From Pseudomonas sp. S35 (GTDB lineage Bacteria > Pseudomonadota > Gammaproteobacteria > Pseudomonadales > Pseudomonadaceae): DNA of 64,000 nucleotides. The notes below the pieces were generated by a model. The model was given only the letters and a program-made list of their open reading frames with translations. It made no database searches and had not been told where the DNA came from. Of the stretch, positions 54,845 through 63,465 are shown piece by piece. Location: contig NZ_CP019431.1 of NCBI RefSeq assembly GCF_009866765.1, forward strand, positions 3,286,001 to 3,350,000, given 5' to 3'. Each line of letters starts with the position of its first letter. Positions within the stretch are counted from its first letter, which is position 1. Position numbers and translations under genes: made by a program.

Positions 54845-55812
54845 ATCCAAAATGGTTATTACCCATCAGCATGGCATTGGGCTTGGGCCTGCTCGGCGTC
54901 GCGGGTGCCGCCAGGCCCCTGCAAAAAATGCAACTGTGGCTCGACCAGCGCGACAGCCCCCACACCGCTGCAGCCAGTGCCCTGGCACCGATCATCGATT
55001 GTGTGAACCGCGTCGACCGGGATACGCGCCTGACGTATTACCCCATCCCAGAAGGCGAGTCCGACAAACCCACCCTCGATAATTATGGCGACCGCAACGA
55101 GCCCGAGCCTTACCTTATCCGGCGCTCGGTGTGTTCGCAGCAGTACACGGTGAAGCTGGCGCGCCAGGCGCCCGCCAGCGACTTGCTCGCTGCCGCCGAT
55201 GCCTACGCACAAGCGTTGTACAACGTTACGGCACTCGCCGATGGAGTCACTCGCTTGCAGCCGCCGGCGCCTCAGGAACTCGCGCCAGAGGCCGCAAACA
55301 AGCAGTTGCAGGTGGCCCACGCTCACGTCGTCGAAAAATACCTGGCGGCATCCACGTCTCTGCGCCAGCAGTTGGCGGACGAAGACCTGCGCGTGCGTCC
55401 GGCGCAACTGGCGTTACTGCAAGCGCGTTTTGGCCGGGACATGCAGTGGCACCTGCTCAACTACATGATCACGGCGCGCCAGGCGGTCAACCAGATCGAG
55501 CAAGGCGTGCGCGCCACCAACCTGACCCCGCAGCGCGTGGCTGACTTGGCCGACGCAGTACACAAGGCCGCCGAGGACAGCCGAGTCTTTATGAATACCC
55601 TGTCCAGCAGACGGCCAGACGATGAAGCCATTTACCTTTGGTACAACATCAAGGCGCCTGCCGATGAGTACCTCAAGGCCTTGAACACCCTGCGCCAGGA
55701 CTGGCAGGACCACGCCGCGCCGCAGCAACTGAGTGACGATTATTACCTCGTCACCCGCCGCTACGACGCCCTGCTCAGCTACTACAACCGGCTGGCCCGT
55801 AATGCTTTCTAG
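54841..55812 (+). CDS. DUF3829-like exported protein
   Basis: The start at 54841 overlaps the J-domain gene stop; the frame is open further upstream but only as a shadow inside that gene. The 323-residue protein has an N-terminal signal/anchor (about 1-24). A helix-rich domain follows with the patterns IIDCVNRVDRDTRLTYY near 50-66 and YNGLA-like ends (SYYNRLARNAF) typical of the YiiG/DUF3829 lipoprotein group, though without a lipobox. Coupling to the J-domain protein suggests a joint envelope function. Its stop overlaps the convergent DUF3313 gene by 4 bases. Confidence 0.7.
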   Translation: MNPKWLLPISMALGLGLLGVAGAARPLQKMQLWLDQRDSPHTAAASALAPIIDCVNRVDRDTRLTYYPIPEGESDKPTLDNYGDRNEPEPYLIRRSVCSQQYTVKLARQAPASDLLAAADAYAQALYNVTALADGVTRLQPPAPQELAPEAANKQLQVAHAHVVEKYLAASTSLRQQLADEDLRVRPAQLALLQARFGRDMQWHLLNYMITARQAVNQIEQGVRATNLTPQRVADLADAVHKAAEDSRVFMNTLSSRRPDDEAIYLWYNIKAPADEYLKALNTLRQDWQDHAAPQQLSDDYYLVTRRYDALLSYYNRLARNAF

Positions 55813-56480
55813 TGTTTTTTCAGTTTCACATAGGACTGGTGCAGGTCGGCCGCCCAACCATCGATAACGCTTTTCACGTCATCGGCCTTCATCACCTGCG
55901 AGTCGTTTTCCAGCGGCTTGCCGGTGCCTTTGCGCACGACCTGGGCGAGCACCTTGCCGCTGGCACCGTCCAGAAACTGCGCCTCGGTCCCCAGGGTGGT
56001 TTCCTGGTCGCGAATGCCCGTGCCGGTACTCACCGCCGCCGCCACCAGGGCCACCGGGATGAATTCATAGGGCTTGAGGCCTTCGGTCTTGCTGCTGACG
56101 GCGGTGATTGCCGCGCGTACAACGATCACGCCTGGGCCTGGGCCATTCGCCAACGGCAGTGACTTGGCCAATTCGCGCTTGAGCGCCTGGTTGTAGTAAG
56201 CGTTGATGCCGTTGAGCGTGCTGTCCGGGATTTTCTCGGTGGCTTTTGGCTTGGGGTAGAACTGGGTCGGTTCGATGTACACCGCGCTGTAGCGGCTGAG
56301 GTCCAGCTTGGGATCAACCCAGCGCATCACCTCGGCACCGGAAGGCGACTGGGCTTGCTTCAATTGGCTGTAACTGGAGAGAAACCCTGAATACTCATCC
56401 GGTTGCGTGACCTTGCTGGCACACCCCGCCAAACCGATTGAGGCGATGCACAGCGTGCTGATCATTAGCCTTAGTTTCAT
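55809..56480 (-). CDS. DUF3313 lipoprotein
   Basis: This 223-residue lipoprotein has signal peptide MKLRLMISTLCIASIGLAGC with lipobox LAGC (Cys20). The mature part has SGFLSSYSQLKQ near 32-43, YSAVYIEPTQFYPKP near 66-80, and a C-terminal ADDVKSVIDGWAADLHQSY segment, which fit DUF3313. It is probably attached to the outer membrane. Role unknown. Confidence 0.88.
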   Translation of the reverse strand: MKLRLMISTLCIASIGLAGCASKVTQPDEYSGFLSSYSQLKQAQSPSGAEVMRWVDPKLDLSRYSAVYIEPTQFYPKPKATEKIPDSTLNGINAYYNQALKRELAKSLPLANGPGPGVIVVRAAITAVSSKTEGLKPYEFIPVALVAAAVSTGTGIRDQETTLGTEAQFLDGASGKVLAQVVRKGTGKPLENDSQVMKADDVKSVIDGWAADLHQSYVKLKKH

Positions 56481-56614
56481 GATTGAACTCCCTGGCGATC
56501 ATCATCGTAAGAATGAGCTCTAGGTATAGCCAATCCTGGCGAATACACCTTATTTCGCCAGTGAATGCGCCGAGCGACGCTGGACCCTGGTGGCCCCGCA
56601 TTGAGAAGGCGGGT

Positions 56615-57109
56615 TCAGGAGCGCTCTCGTGGAATCAGGCTCTGCAACTGCGCGGCGAGGAAGTTGGCGTCGAAACCGAAGGTGTCCGGGTCTTTCAGAC
56701 CATTGGTTTTCTTCCACAGCCAGTCGTTTTTCTCGGCGGGCAGCACCAGCGAAACGCTGCCGTGGCGCGCAGCTGTCAGGCCCATCACCGCTACCGAAAT
56801 CGAACCGCCCGCGCCCATCACGTCCGGCACGAACTCCACGGTTTTGCCGGTAATGTGCACATCGAGCTTCTCGGTCTTGAAGGAGGACGTCTCCACCGGC
56901 ACGCTTGGGCCGCTGGCCACATAGGCGTGACGATGGACTTCCAGCAACCCGACGCTCTTCACCGGCTCCAGCCACAGCTCGATCTGCCCGAACAACTCGC
57001 CAAGCTTCTGCGCCCAACGGGCCGACTGCAGGTCGAATTGCTGCTTCTTGTGCGCTTCGCTGTCGGCGTAATGACGAAGCATCTCGCCCAGTTGCTGTAC
57101 ATCGTCCAT
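56615..57109 (-). CDS. Hypothetical protein (164 aa)
   Basis: The start MDDVQQLGEMLRHY has AAGGA about 8 bases upstream. Longer open frame upstream runs through the idi tail and lacks a site. The protein is soluble: a helical N-terminal third (DVQQLGEMLRHYADSEAH), then beta strands (YVASGPSVPVETSSFKTEKL in part, LDVHITGKTVEFVPDVMG). I do not recognise a family. It is in the same direction as idi, 83 bases downstream. Confidence 0.6.
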   Translation of the reverse strand: MDDVQQLGEMLRHYADSEAHKKQQFDLQSARWAQKLGELFGQIELWLEPVKSVGLLEVHRHAYVASGPSVPVETSSFKTEKLDVHITGKTVEFVPDVMGAGGSISVAVMGLTAARHGSVSLVLPAEKNDWLWKKTNGLKDPDTFGFDANFLAAQLQSLIPRERS

Positions 57110-57192
57110 TGCGGATTTCCTTGGGTGAGCCATGTTGCGAAGAACGATCATGGCAGATGCAGCCGCTCGGCGTATGACTATCAGGCTTATGG

Positions 57193-57765
57193 CTACTTTG
57201 CCGGTAGTGTTTTCTCCTCCGGGCCGACCTGCGATGCAGGTGCATCGAACGTGGGATGCTCTGATAGAAGGCAACGCCACTGCATGCGAAACCAGGGCGT
57301 GAATTGCGCCGGCGACGCTGAAAGCCAGGCTGATACTTCAGCGCGTGTCAGCCACCGGGTCTCGCTGACTTCTTCAGCAACGGGTGAGAGCACCGAGTCA
57401 GATTGAGCCACCAATACATGACACAGCTCGTGCTCCGCGCCGACTGAACCAAACTGAGCGTGGTACTCAAAGCTGTAGAGAAAGCGACAGGCGGCCGAGA
57501 CGCCTAACTCCTCGCGCAGGCGGCGAGACGCGGCATCCTGAATCGTCTCGCCGGGCGCTGGGTGACTGCAGCAAGCATTCGACCAGAAGCCTGGCCAAAG
57601 CATCTTACCGGCTGCACGACGCTGAAGCAGATGCCGCGCGGTACTGTCGATCAAATGAACCGAAAATGCGCGATGAAGCTGCCCCGCGCCCAGGTGTGCA
57701 TCGCGCTTGTCACACACGCCGATCTGCACATCTTGTGCATCAACTAACACCACATCATTGGTCAT
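57193..57765 (-). CDS. idi: Isopentenyl-diphosphate isomerase, type 1
   Basis: The start is MTNDVVLVDAQD; an ATG 13 codons earlier is weaker. The 190-residue Nudix-fold enzyme interconverts IPP and DMAPP. FWSNACCSHPAPGE (about 60-73) holds the active-site Cys. RRLREELGV gives the Nudix-like helix, and GAEHELCHVL near 108-117 the metal-binding Glu residues, so it looks active. Organisms using the MEP route make both isomers with IspH and often lack idi, so the gene is an accessory here, perhaps gained by transfer or kept for terpenoid flux. Confidence 0.88.
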   Translation of the reverse strand: MTNDVVLVDAQDVQIGVCDKRDAHLGAGQLHRAFSVHLIDSTARHLLQRRAAGKMLWPGFWSNACCSHPAPGETIQDAASRRLREELGVSAACRFLYSFEYHAQFGSVGAEHELCHVLVAQSDSVLSPVAEEVSETRWLTRAEVSAWLSASPAQFTPWFRMQWRCLLSEHPTFDAPASQVGPEEKTLPAK

Positions 57766-58128
57766 CCTGTAGCCCCTTTGGTGCAATTGCACACGCTGCT
57801 CCAACCCTGTCAGCGAAAAAGGTGCGATGCGCTACGTTGGAGAGTCCCCGATGACGTCATCGGTCAGGCAACGTGTCAGCCCAGAGCATATCGGAACCAA
57901 TGGACTGCTAGCGCGCACCGATTGGTAGGCCAGCGCTGATTAGATACCGGTAGCGAGTCAAAATGTACTGTTACTTTTTACAGGTATAGACGAGCTCACC
58001 TGAACACTTGAGCAGGGATCGGTAATCAACGTGACTTGAACTGTTCCGGTGAATTTCCTGGCAACTGCCTATGACTCATGAGCCTGCGATGGGTAAGGTG
58101 AAACCCTATCTCTTGTCAGGAATATCAC
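57766..58128. other. Intergenic region between idi and the racemase gene
   Basis: These 363 bases lie between divergent genes and must hold both promoters. I see no gene, no strong hairpin and no clear repeated element. The part from 57940 to 58040 is AT-richer than its surroundings. Confidence 0.4.
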
Positions 58129-58821
58129 ATGCGCACCATCGGCCTTATCGGCGGCATGAGCTGGGAGTCCAGCGCCGAGTACTACCGCATCATCAACCAG
58201 CGAGTGCGCGACCAGCTCGGTCCGCTGCGCTCGGCACAGGTGTTGATGTACAGCGTGGACTTCGGCCCAGTGGAACAGGCCCAGCATGCGGGGCGCTGGG
58301 ATGATACGGCGCTGATCCTGGAAGATGCTGCCCGCCGCTTGCAGGCGGGTGGTGCTGACTGTGTGGTGCTGTGTACCAACACCATGCATAAGCTGGCGCC
58401 GCGTATCGAAGCGGCGGTGTCGATTCCATTCCTGCATATCGCCGATGCCGCCGGTTTGGCCGCTGTGCAAGCCGGTACGCTAACCGTCGGGTTGTTGGGC
58501 ACCGCCTTCACTATGGAGCAGGACTTTCTCAAGTCCCGCCTGGCCAACCACGGCCTGACGGTGTTGGTGCCGGACACGGATGAGCGCAAGGATGTGCACC
58601 GCATCATCTACCAAGAGCTGTGTGTGGGCGTGATCAGCGACGCCTCTCGCCAGGTCTACCAGCGGGTGATCGAGTCCCTGGCCGCGCGCGGGGCGCAGGC
58701 GATCATCCTCGGTTGTACGGAAATCGGCTTGCTGATCAAGCCCGAGCACAGCGACCTGCCGCTGCTGGACACCACCGAGCTGCATGCGCAGGCTGCGGTG
58801 GCGTTTGCCTTGCAGGATTAA
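58129..58821 (+). CDS. Aspartate/glutamate racemase family protein
   Basis: This 230-residue protein opens with TIGLIGGMSWESSAEYYR, typical of the aspartate racemase group. It has both catalytic cysteines, in VVLCTNTMHK (about 82-91) and ILGCTEIGLL near 193-202. Members racemise Asp, Glu or related amino acids without cofactor. The GTCTCTTGTCAGGAATATCAC leader gives an AGGA site before the ATG. Its 3-prime end overlaps the convergent GNAT remnant by 4 bases. Confidence 0.88.
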   Translation: MRTIGLIGGMSWESSAEYYRIINQRVRDQLGPLRSAQVLMYSVDFGPVEQAQHAGRWDDTALILEDAARRLQAGGADCVVLCTNTMHKLAPRIEAAVSIPFLHIADAAGLAAVQAGTLTVGLLGTAFTMEQDFLKSRLANHGLTVLVPDTDERKDVHRIIYQELCVGVISDASRQVYQRVIESLAARGAQAIILGCTEIGLLIKPEHSDLPLLDTTELHAQAAVAFALQD

Positions 58822-59180
58822 GCCGAGCGGCGCAGGCGCGCCATGCTCACGGTGTCGACAAACACACCGTCACGCAGGGCGTAGTCGCGCAACACGCCTT
58901 CGACCTCGAAGCCGAACTTACGGTACAGGTGTTGCGCGGCTTCGTTGTCGGCGTACACCGTCAATTCCACTCGGTGCAGGTTCATCCAGTTATCGGCCAC
59001 GTCCAGAGCAGCCGTCAACAGGCGCGAGCCGACGCCCTTGCCCTGCCAGGCCGTGGCCACGCCCATGCCGAATGAACCCACATGGGCCTGGCGCACGCGC
59101 AGGTATTGCTCCAGGGCCGCTACGGTGCGGGTATGGTCGACCATAATGCGGGCTAATCGCCGTAACCCACGCCGGTGCAA
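58818..59180 (-). pseudogene. GNAT acetyltransferase, 5-prime truncated
   Basis: The 120-codon frame holds only the acetyl-CoA half of a GNAT enzyme: VGSFGMGVATAWQGKGVGSRLL (motif A, Q/R-x-x-G-x-G/A) and YADNEAAQHLYRKFGFEVEG (motif B), ending in VFVDTVSMARL. Family members of this type have about 160-170 residues, so about 50-60 N-terminal residues are missing. The frame upstream is closed by a stop 7 codons beyond the first ATG. It abuts a DUF1176 tail remnant, which suggests that one deletion removed the front of both genes. Confidence 0.7.
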
Positions 59181-59455
59181 CGCGGCATCGCATGCAATTC
59201 ACTGAGCTGCAACTGCTTGCCATCAAACACCCAGACGGCGCCGGCGCCACAATCGCCGATGCCCCGCAGCTTGTAGAAATAGCTCAAGGTGCCGCTGGCC
59301 GGGTCAAATCCCACCGAGCCTTGCAGCGGTTTGATCCCCAGTGGCAAGGGCTCAAGGTGCATCGGGGTGTCGGCAAACGCGCAGGCACGGTGCGGGGCGC
59401 AGCATGGGGACTCTCCGTGTCGAAAACGGCGCGGATTGTCCCATGTTCCAGGTTA
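59153..59455 (-). pseudogene. DUF1176 protein C-terminal remnant
   Basis: The frame (open from a stop at 59453-59455) encodes about 100 residues whose second half, FDPASGTLSYFYKLRGIGDCG and AVWVFDGKQLQLSELHAMP, matches the end of DUF1176 proteins (normally about 350 residues, exported). An ATG at 59362 could give a 69-residue product, but no signal peptide is left. It overlaps the truncated GNAT frame by 28 bases. Confidence 0.62.
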
Positions 59456-59459
59456 GGCG

Positions 59460-60599
59460 TCAGCGCTTGAGCGCCACCCGCCACACCCGCGCAATATCCG
59501 CCGCCCGCTCACGCAACAAACGCGGCGCCTCACTGCACGCCTGTTCCAGGCTCATCGGGCCGCTAGGCAAAGCGAACGCAGCGTCGACGCCATGGGCGTA
59601 CATCTGCTCATAACCGTCGCCTAGGGTGCCTGCGATGACGATCACGGGGACGCCGTGCGCCTGGGCGATGCGAGCGACGCCAAACGGGGTTTTGCCGCGC
59701 AGGGTCTGGGCGTCGAAGCGGCCTTCGCCGGTGATGACGAGATCGGCGCCGCGCACGGCTTGATCAAGGCCCACCAGGTCCGCGACGACGTCCACCCCCG
59801 CACGGAACTGCGCACCGAGGAAGGCCTTGGCCGCAAAGCCCAGGCCACCGGCAGCGCCGCTGCCGGGTTCGTCGCGTACGTCTTTGGGCAGTACGTGGGC
59901 GCAGTGGTCGGCGAAGTGGCCGAGGGCGGCATCCAGTTGCTGCACCTGTTGCGGGTTGGCTCCTTTTTGCGGGCCGAAAATCGCCGAGGCGCCGTGGGGG
60001 CCGCACAGCGGGTTGTTCACATCGGCAGCGATTTCAAAGCGCACCCGCGCCAACCGTGGGTCCAACGCCTCAAGACTGATCCGCGCCAGGCGCGACAAGG
60101 CCAGTCCACCGGGTGCCAGCGCCTGGCCTTCGACGTCGAACAACTGCACGCCCAATGCCTGCATCGCCCCGGCCCCGCCATCGTTGGTGGCACTGCCGCC
60201 TATCGCCAGGATGATGCGCTGTGCGCCGGCATCCAGGGCGGCGCGGATCAACTCGCCGGTGCCAAAGGTGCTGCTGATGCACGCATCGCGCTGTCCTGGC
60301 GGGACGAGTTGCAGGCCGCTGGCTTCGGCCATTTCGATGATGGCTGTGTGGCTGTCGGCCAACCAACCCCAACGCGCTTGAACCGTCGTGCCCAGCGGTC
60401 CGCGTACCGATTGGCGGCGCAGTTCGCCATTGCAGGCTGCAAGCACCGAGTCCACCGTCCCTTCACCGCCGTCCGCCATCGGGCACTGGATCAACTGTGC
60501 CTGCGGCCAGACCTGTGCCAACCCTTGGGCAATGGCCTGGGCGACGCCTTCAGCACTCAGGCTGTCCTTGAAGGAGTCGGGGGCGATGATGATTTTCAT
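59460..60599 (-). CDS. glxK: Glycerate 2-kinase
   Basis: This 379-residue GK-I family enzyme phosphorylates D-glycerate to 2-phosphoglycerate. IIIAPDSFKDSLSAEGVAQAI (2-22, in part), PMADGGEGTVDSV near 40-52, AIGGSATNDGGAGAMQALG near 125-143 and VITGEGRFDAQTLRGKTP near 282-299 are family hallmarks. It lies downstream of the CdaR-type regulator in the same direction, 91 bases apart, with the transporter beyond. Confidence 0.93.
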   Translation of the reverse strand: MKIIIAPDSFKDSLSAEGVAQAIAQGLAQVWPQAQLIQCPMADGGEGTVDSVLAACNGELRRQSVRGPLGTTVQARWGWLADSHTAIIEMAEASGLQLVPPGQRDACISSTFGTGELIRAALDAGAQRIILAIGGSATNDGGAGAMQALGVQLFDVEGQALAPGGLALSRLARISLEALDPRLARVRFEIAADVNNPLCGPHGASAIFGPQKGANPQQVQQLDAALGHFADHCAHVLPKDVRDEPGSGAAGGLGFAAKAFLGAQFRAGVDVVADLVGLDQAVRGADLVITGEGRFDAQTLRGKTPFGVARIAQAHGVPVIVIAGTLGDGYEQMYAHGVDAAFALPSGPMSLEQACSEAPRLLRERAADIARVWRVALKR

Positions 60600-60690
60600 G
60601 GGCTTTCTCCGGTTTTTATGACGCCCATGCTGCCAGTTGACACCGGGAATGACGCCGGTCTAATGCACAAGTGCGGGTCAGCTTTGTTGT

Positions 60691-61797
60691 TCATTCCGAC
60701 AAAGCCTGTGGCAGCAGCTGTACGCCCAGATACAGGGCGAGCATGCCGTCCAGGGTCAGCGGGTCGACACCACTGAGTTCAGCGATGCGCTCCATGCGGT
60801 AGCGCAGACTGTTGCGGTGGATGCCCAGTGCATCGGCGCAGGCCTGGTTTTGGCCGTCGTGATCGCACCAACTACGCAGCGTGGCCAGCAGTTGGCCGTT
60901 GTTGTCCTTGGCGAGCACTTTGCGCAGCGGGTTGAGCAACTCGTCGAGGGCGTCGTCGTTGCGATGGCGCCAGAGCATCACCGGCAGACGGTAACGGTTG
61001 AGAGTCAATAGCCGCGAGTGCGGCAATACATCACGACCGTAGGCCAGCAAGTCGCCGACGCGCCGGTAGCAGCGGCGCAACCCGGCCAGCCCATCCGCCT
61101 GCCCACCGACGGCGACGCGCAGGATAGTCCAGCCCTGGCCTGCGAGTTTTTCCAGCAACCGGGGGTTGTCCACCTGCACGGCAGCCGGCCGGCACCACAA
61201 CAACGAAAACTGCGCCAAGCTGACGCACCAGCTGTCCGGATAGCGCGAGGCCAACCAGGTGCTCAACGCTTCAGCCGACTGGCCGGCCCCCAGTTCGAAC
61301 AGGTATGGCGTGCGTGCCAGCTGCGGCTTGAGCCCCAGCTGTTGAGCTTCGTCGACCAGGCGCGGGGAGTCGCCGGTGTCGGCGAGAAGTAACGCCAGCA
61401 GGTCATCGCAACGCTGGCGTCGCCATTGCTGCTCGGCTTGCTGGTGGCGATGGCTGACCAGCATTTCAGCGGTCATGCGCACCAGTTCGGCATAGGTACG
61501 CAGCAACTCGGGTTCGCCGGTGATGCCAAGTACCCCGATCAGGCGCTGATCGTGCATCAGCGGCAAGTTGATGCCGGGTTGCACGCCCTTGAGGTGCTTG
61601 GCTGTCTGGCCGTCGATTTCAACCACGCGCCCATTGGCCAGCACCAATTGCGCGCCTTCGTGGCGGGTGTTGATGCGCTCGGATTCACCACTGCCCAGAA
61701 TCAGGCCCTGGCTGTCCATGACATTGACGTTGTAAGGCAAAATCGCCATGGTCCGATCGACAATATCCTGCGCCAAGTCATGATCCAGCTCGAACAT
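60691..61797 (-). CDS. cdaR: Carbohydrate diacid regulator (CdaR family)
   Basis: This 368-residue activator has an N-terminal sugar-diacid-binding domain (about 5-135; DIVDRTMAILPYNVNVMDSQG in part, GVLGITGEP). A linker follows, then a C-terminal PucR-like helix-turn-helix (about 305-360; QACADALGIHRNSLRYRMERI in part). It senses glycerate or glucarate-type acids. It is divergent from the MFS transporter and upstream of glycerate kinase, so it likely controls both. Confidence 0.88.
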   Translation of the reverse strand: MFELDHDLAQDIVDRTMAILPYNVNVMDSQGLILGSGESERINTRHEGAQLVLANGRVVEIDGQTAKHLKGVQPGINLPLMHDQRLIGVLGITGEPELLRTYAELVRMTAEMLVSHRHQQAEQQWRRQRCDDLLALLLADTGDSPRLVDEAQQLGLKPQLARTPYLFELGAGQSAEALSTWLASRYPDSWCVSLAQFSLLWCRPAAVQVDNPRLLEKLAGQGWTILRVAVGGQADGLAGLRRCYRRVGDLLAYGRDVLPHSRLLTLNRYRLPVMLWRHRNDDALDELLNPLRKVLAKDNNGQLLATLRSWCDHDGQNQACADALGIHRNSLRYRMERIAELSGVDPLTLDGMLALYLGVQLLPQALSE

Positions 61798-61958
61798 GAG
61801 TCTAAATTCCTAAAAAAGCATGGTTGTTCATCGGCACAGCGCAAAGCAGGCTTCACTGTGCGCGAGCACAAAGACAGCACCCCGCCAGGTGGCCGAGACT
61901 CGTGGGGCGATCAACGTTACCCTCGCATCGCGAAAAATCATAATAAAGAGAGAACACC

Positions 61959-63269
61959 ATGTCACAGAGCGCCGCTGCCACACTGGCCACCGATGACGAT
62001 AAAAACGCCATCTACAAGCGCATTACCCTGCGCCTGATCCCCTTCATTTTCATCTGCTATCTGTTCAACTACCTCGACCGGGTCAACGTTGGCTTTGCCA
62101 AGTTGCAGATGCTCGATGCGCTGAAATTCAGCGAAACCGTCTACGGCCTGGGTGCCGGGATTTTCTTCATCGGCTACGTGCTGTGCGGCGTGCCGAGCAA
62201 CCTGGCGTTGACCAAGTTCGGCCCAAGGCGCTGGATTGCGCTGATGATGATCGTGTGGGGCACGTTGTCCACGTGCCTACTGTTTGTCACCACGCCGACA
62301 CACTTCTACACCCTGCGCCTGTTTACCGGTGCCGCCGAAGCCGGTTTCTTTCCCGGCGTGGTGCTGTACCTGTCGCAGTGGTTCCCGACCTTTCGCCGTG
62401 GGCGGATCATGGCGTTGTTCATGTCGGCGATCCCGGTGTCGGGCTTGCTCGGCAGCCCGTTCTCCGGCTGGATCCTCAACCACTTCGCCGCCGGCCAAGG
62501 CGGTTTGGCGGGCTGGCAGTGGATGTTCCTGCTGCAAGGCATCCCGACGGTGATTCTCGGCGCCCTCGCCTACTTCCTGCTCAGCGACAGCTTTGCCAAC
62601 GCCAAGTGGCTCAAGCCCCACGAGCGAGCAGTGCTGGAAGCCGACCAGGCGACCGACCTGGCCAACAAGCCCAAGACCACCACCGATTCCCTCGCCGAGG
62701 TGTTCAAGAACCCGGCGATCTGGGCATTCGGCCTGATCTACTTCTGCATCCAGAGCGGCGTGTACGCGATCAACTTCTGGCTGCCGTCGATCATCAAGAA
62801 CCTGGGGTTCAGCGATAACCTGGTAATCGGCTGGCTCAGCGCGATCCCGTACTTGCTGGCGGCAGTGTTCATGTTGCTGGTGGGTCGTTCCGCCGACTTG
62901 CGCAAGGAGCGCCGCTGGCACTTGGTGGTGCCGATGTTGATGGGCGCGATTGGCCTGGTGATTGCGGTTAATTTCGCCACGACCCCAGCGATTGCGATTC
63001 TTGGCCTGACCATCGCCACCATGGGCGCCCTCACCGGCCTGCCGATGTTCTGGCCGGTGCCGACGGCCATGCTCAGCGCAGGCGCGGCGGCGGGTGGTTT
63101 GGCGTTGATCAACTCCATGGGGCAGATGGCGGGTTTTCTCAGCCCTTATATCGTCGGCTTTGTGAAGGATGCCACCGGGTCGACGGATATCGCGTTGTAC
63201 CTGCTGGCGGCGGTGATTGTGGCGGGTAGCGTTCTGGCCCTGCGCATGACACGTACCCTCAAGGTATAA
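61959..63269 (+). CDS. MFS transporter, glucarate/galactarate or glycerate type
   Basis: This 436-residue member of the anion:cation symporter group has 12 membrane helices. RITLRLIPFIFICYLFNYLDRVNVGFA (about 18-44, in part) is the family opening, with the NYLDRVN signature. PSNLALTKFGPRRWIA is motif A near 78-93. Beside CdaR and glycerate kinase it probably imports a sugar diacid, glycerate or related acid. AAAGAGAG lies before the ATG. Confidence 0.88.
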   Translation: MSQSAAATLATDDDKNAIYKRITLRLIPFIFICYLFNYLDRVNVGFAKLQMLDALKFSETVYGLGAGIFFIGYVLCGVPSNLALTKFGPRRWIALMMIVWGTLSTCLLFVTTPTHFYTLRLFTGAAEAGFFPGVVLYLSQWFPTFRRGRIMALFMSAIPVSGLLGSPFSGWILNHFAAGQGGLAGWQWMFLLQGIPTVILGALAYFLLSDSFANAKWLKPHERAVLEADQATDLANKPKTTTDSLAEVFKNPAIWAFGLIYFCIQSGVYAINFWLPSIIKNLGFSDNLVIGWLSAIPYLLAAVFMLLVGRSADLRKERRWHLVVPMLMGAIGLVIAVNFATTPAIAILGLTIATMGALTGLPMFWPVPTAMLSAGAAAGGLALINSMGQMAGFLSPYIVGFVKDATGSTDIALYLLAAVIVAGSVLALRMTRTLKV

Positions 63270-63280
63270 ACGCAGTCAAT

Positions 63281-63305
63281 GTGGGAGGGGCAAGCCCCCT
63301 CCCAC
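63281..63305. terminator. GC-rich hairpin (REP-like terminator)
   Basis: Perfect 10-bp arms GTGGGAGGGG and CCCCTCCCAC surround the loop CAAGC, 11 bases after the MFS stop. The sequence is typical of repeated palindromes in fluorescent pseudomonads and probably ends transcription of the transporter. Confidence 0.75.
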
Positions 63306-63308
63306 TGT

Positions 63309-63374
63309 TTACAGCAGACCGCCGCCGTCGATATCGATCACACTGCCGACCTTGATGAATTGCCCCGGCACCCA
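63309..63374 (-). pseudogene. Tiny SDR-like C-terminal remnant
   Basis: A 21-codon frame between stops reads WVPGQFIKVGSVIDIDGGGL plus one Leu and a stop. The GSVIDIDGG pattern matches the last strand of many SDR enzymes. Upstream frame is closed at once, so at most it is the relic of a deleted gene. Confidence 0.3.
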
Positions 63375-63465
63375 CTAAACCTGTCATTTATGACAGTATC
63401 TTGTGTTCACTTCGTCTCTTAGTCTGTCTATCCCGAAGCGCCTTCAATGACTGAGGACCATCGTG

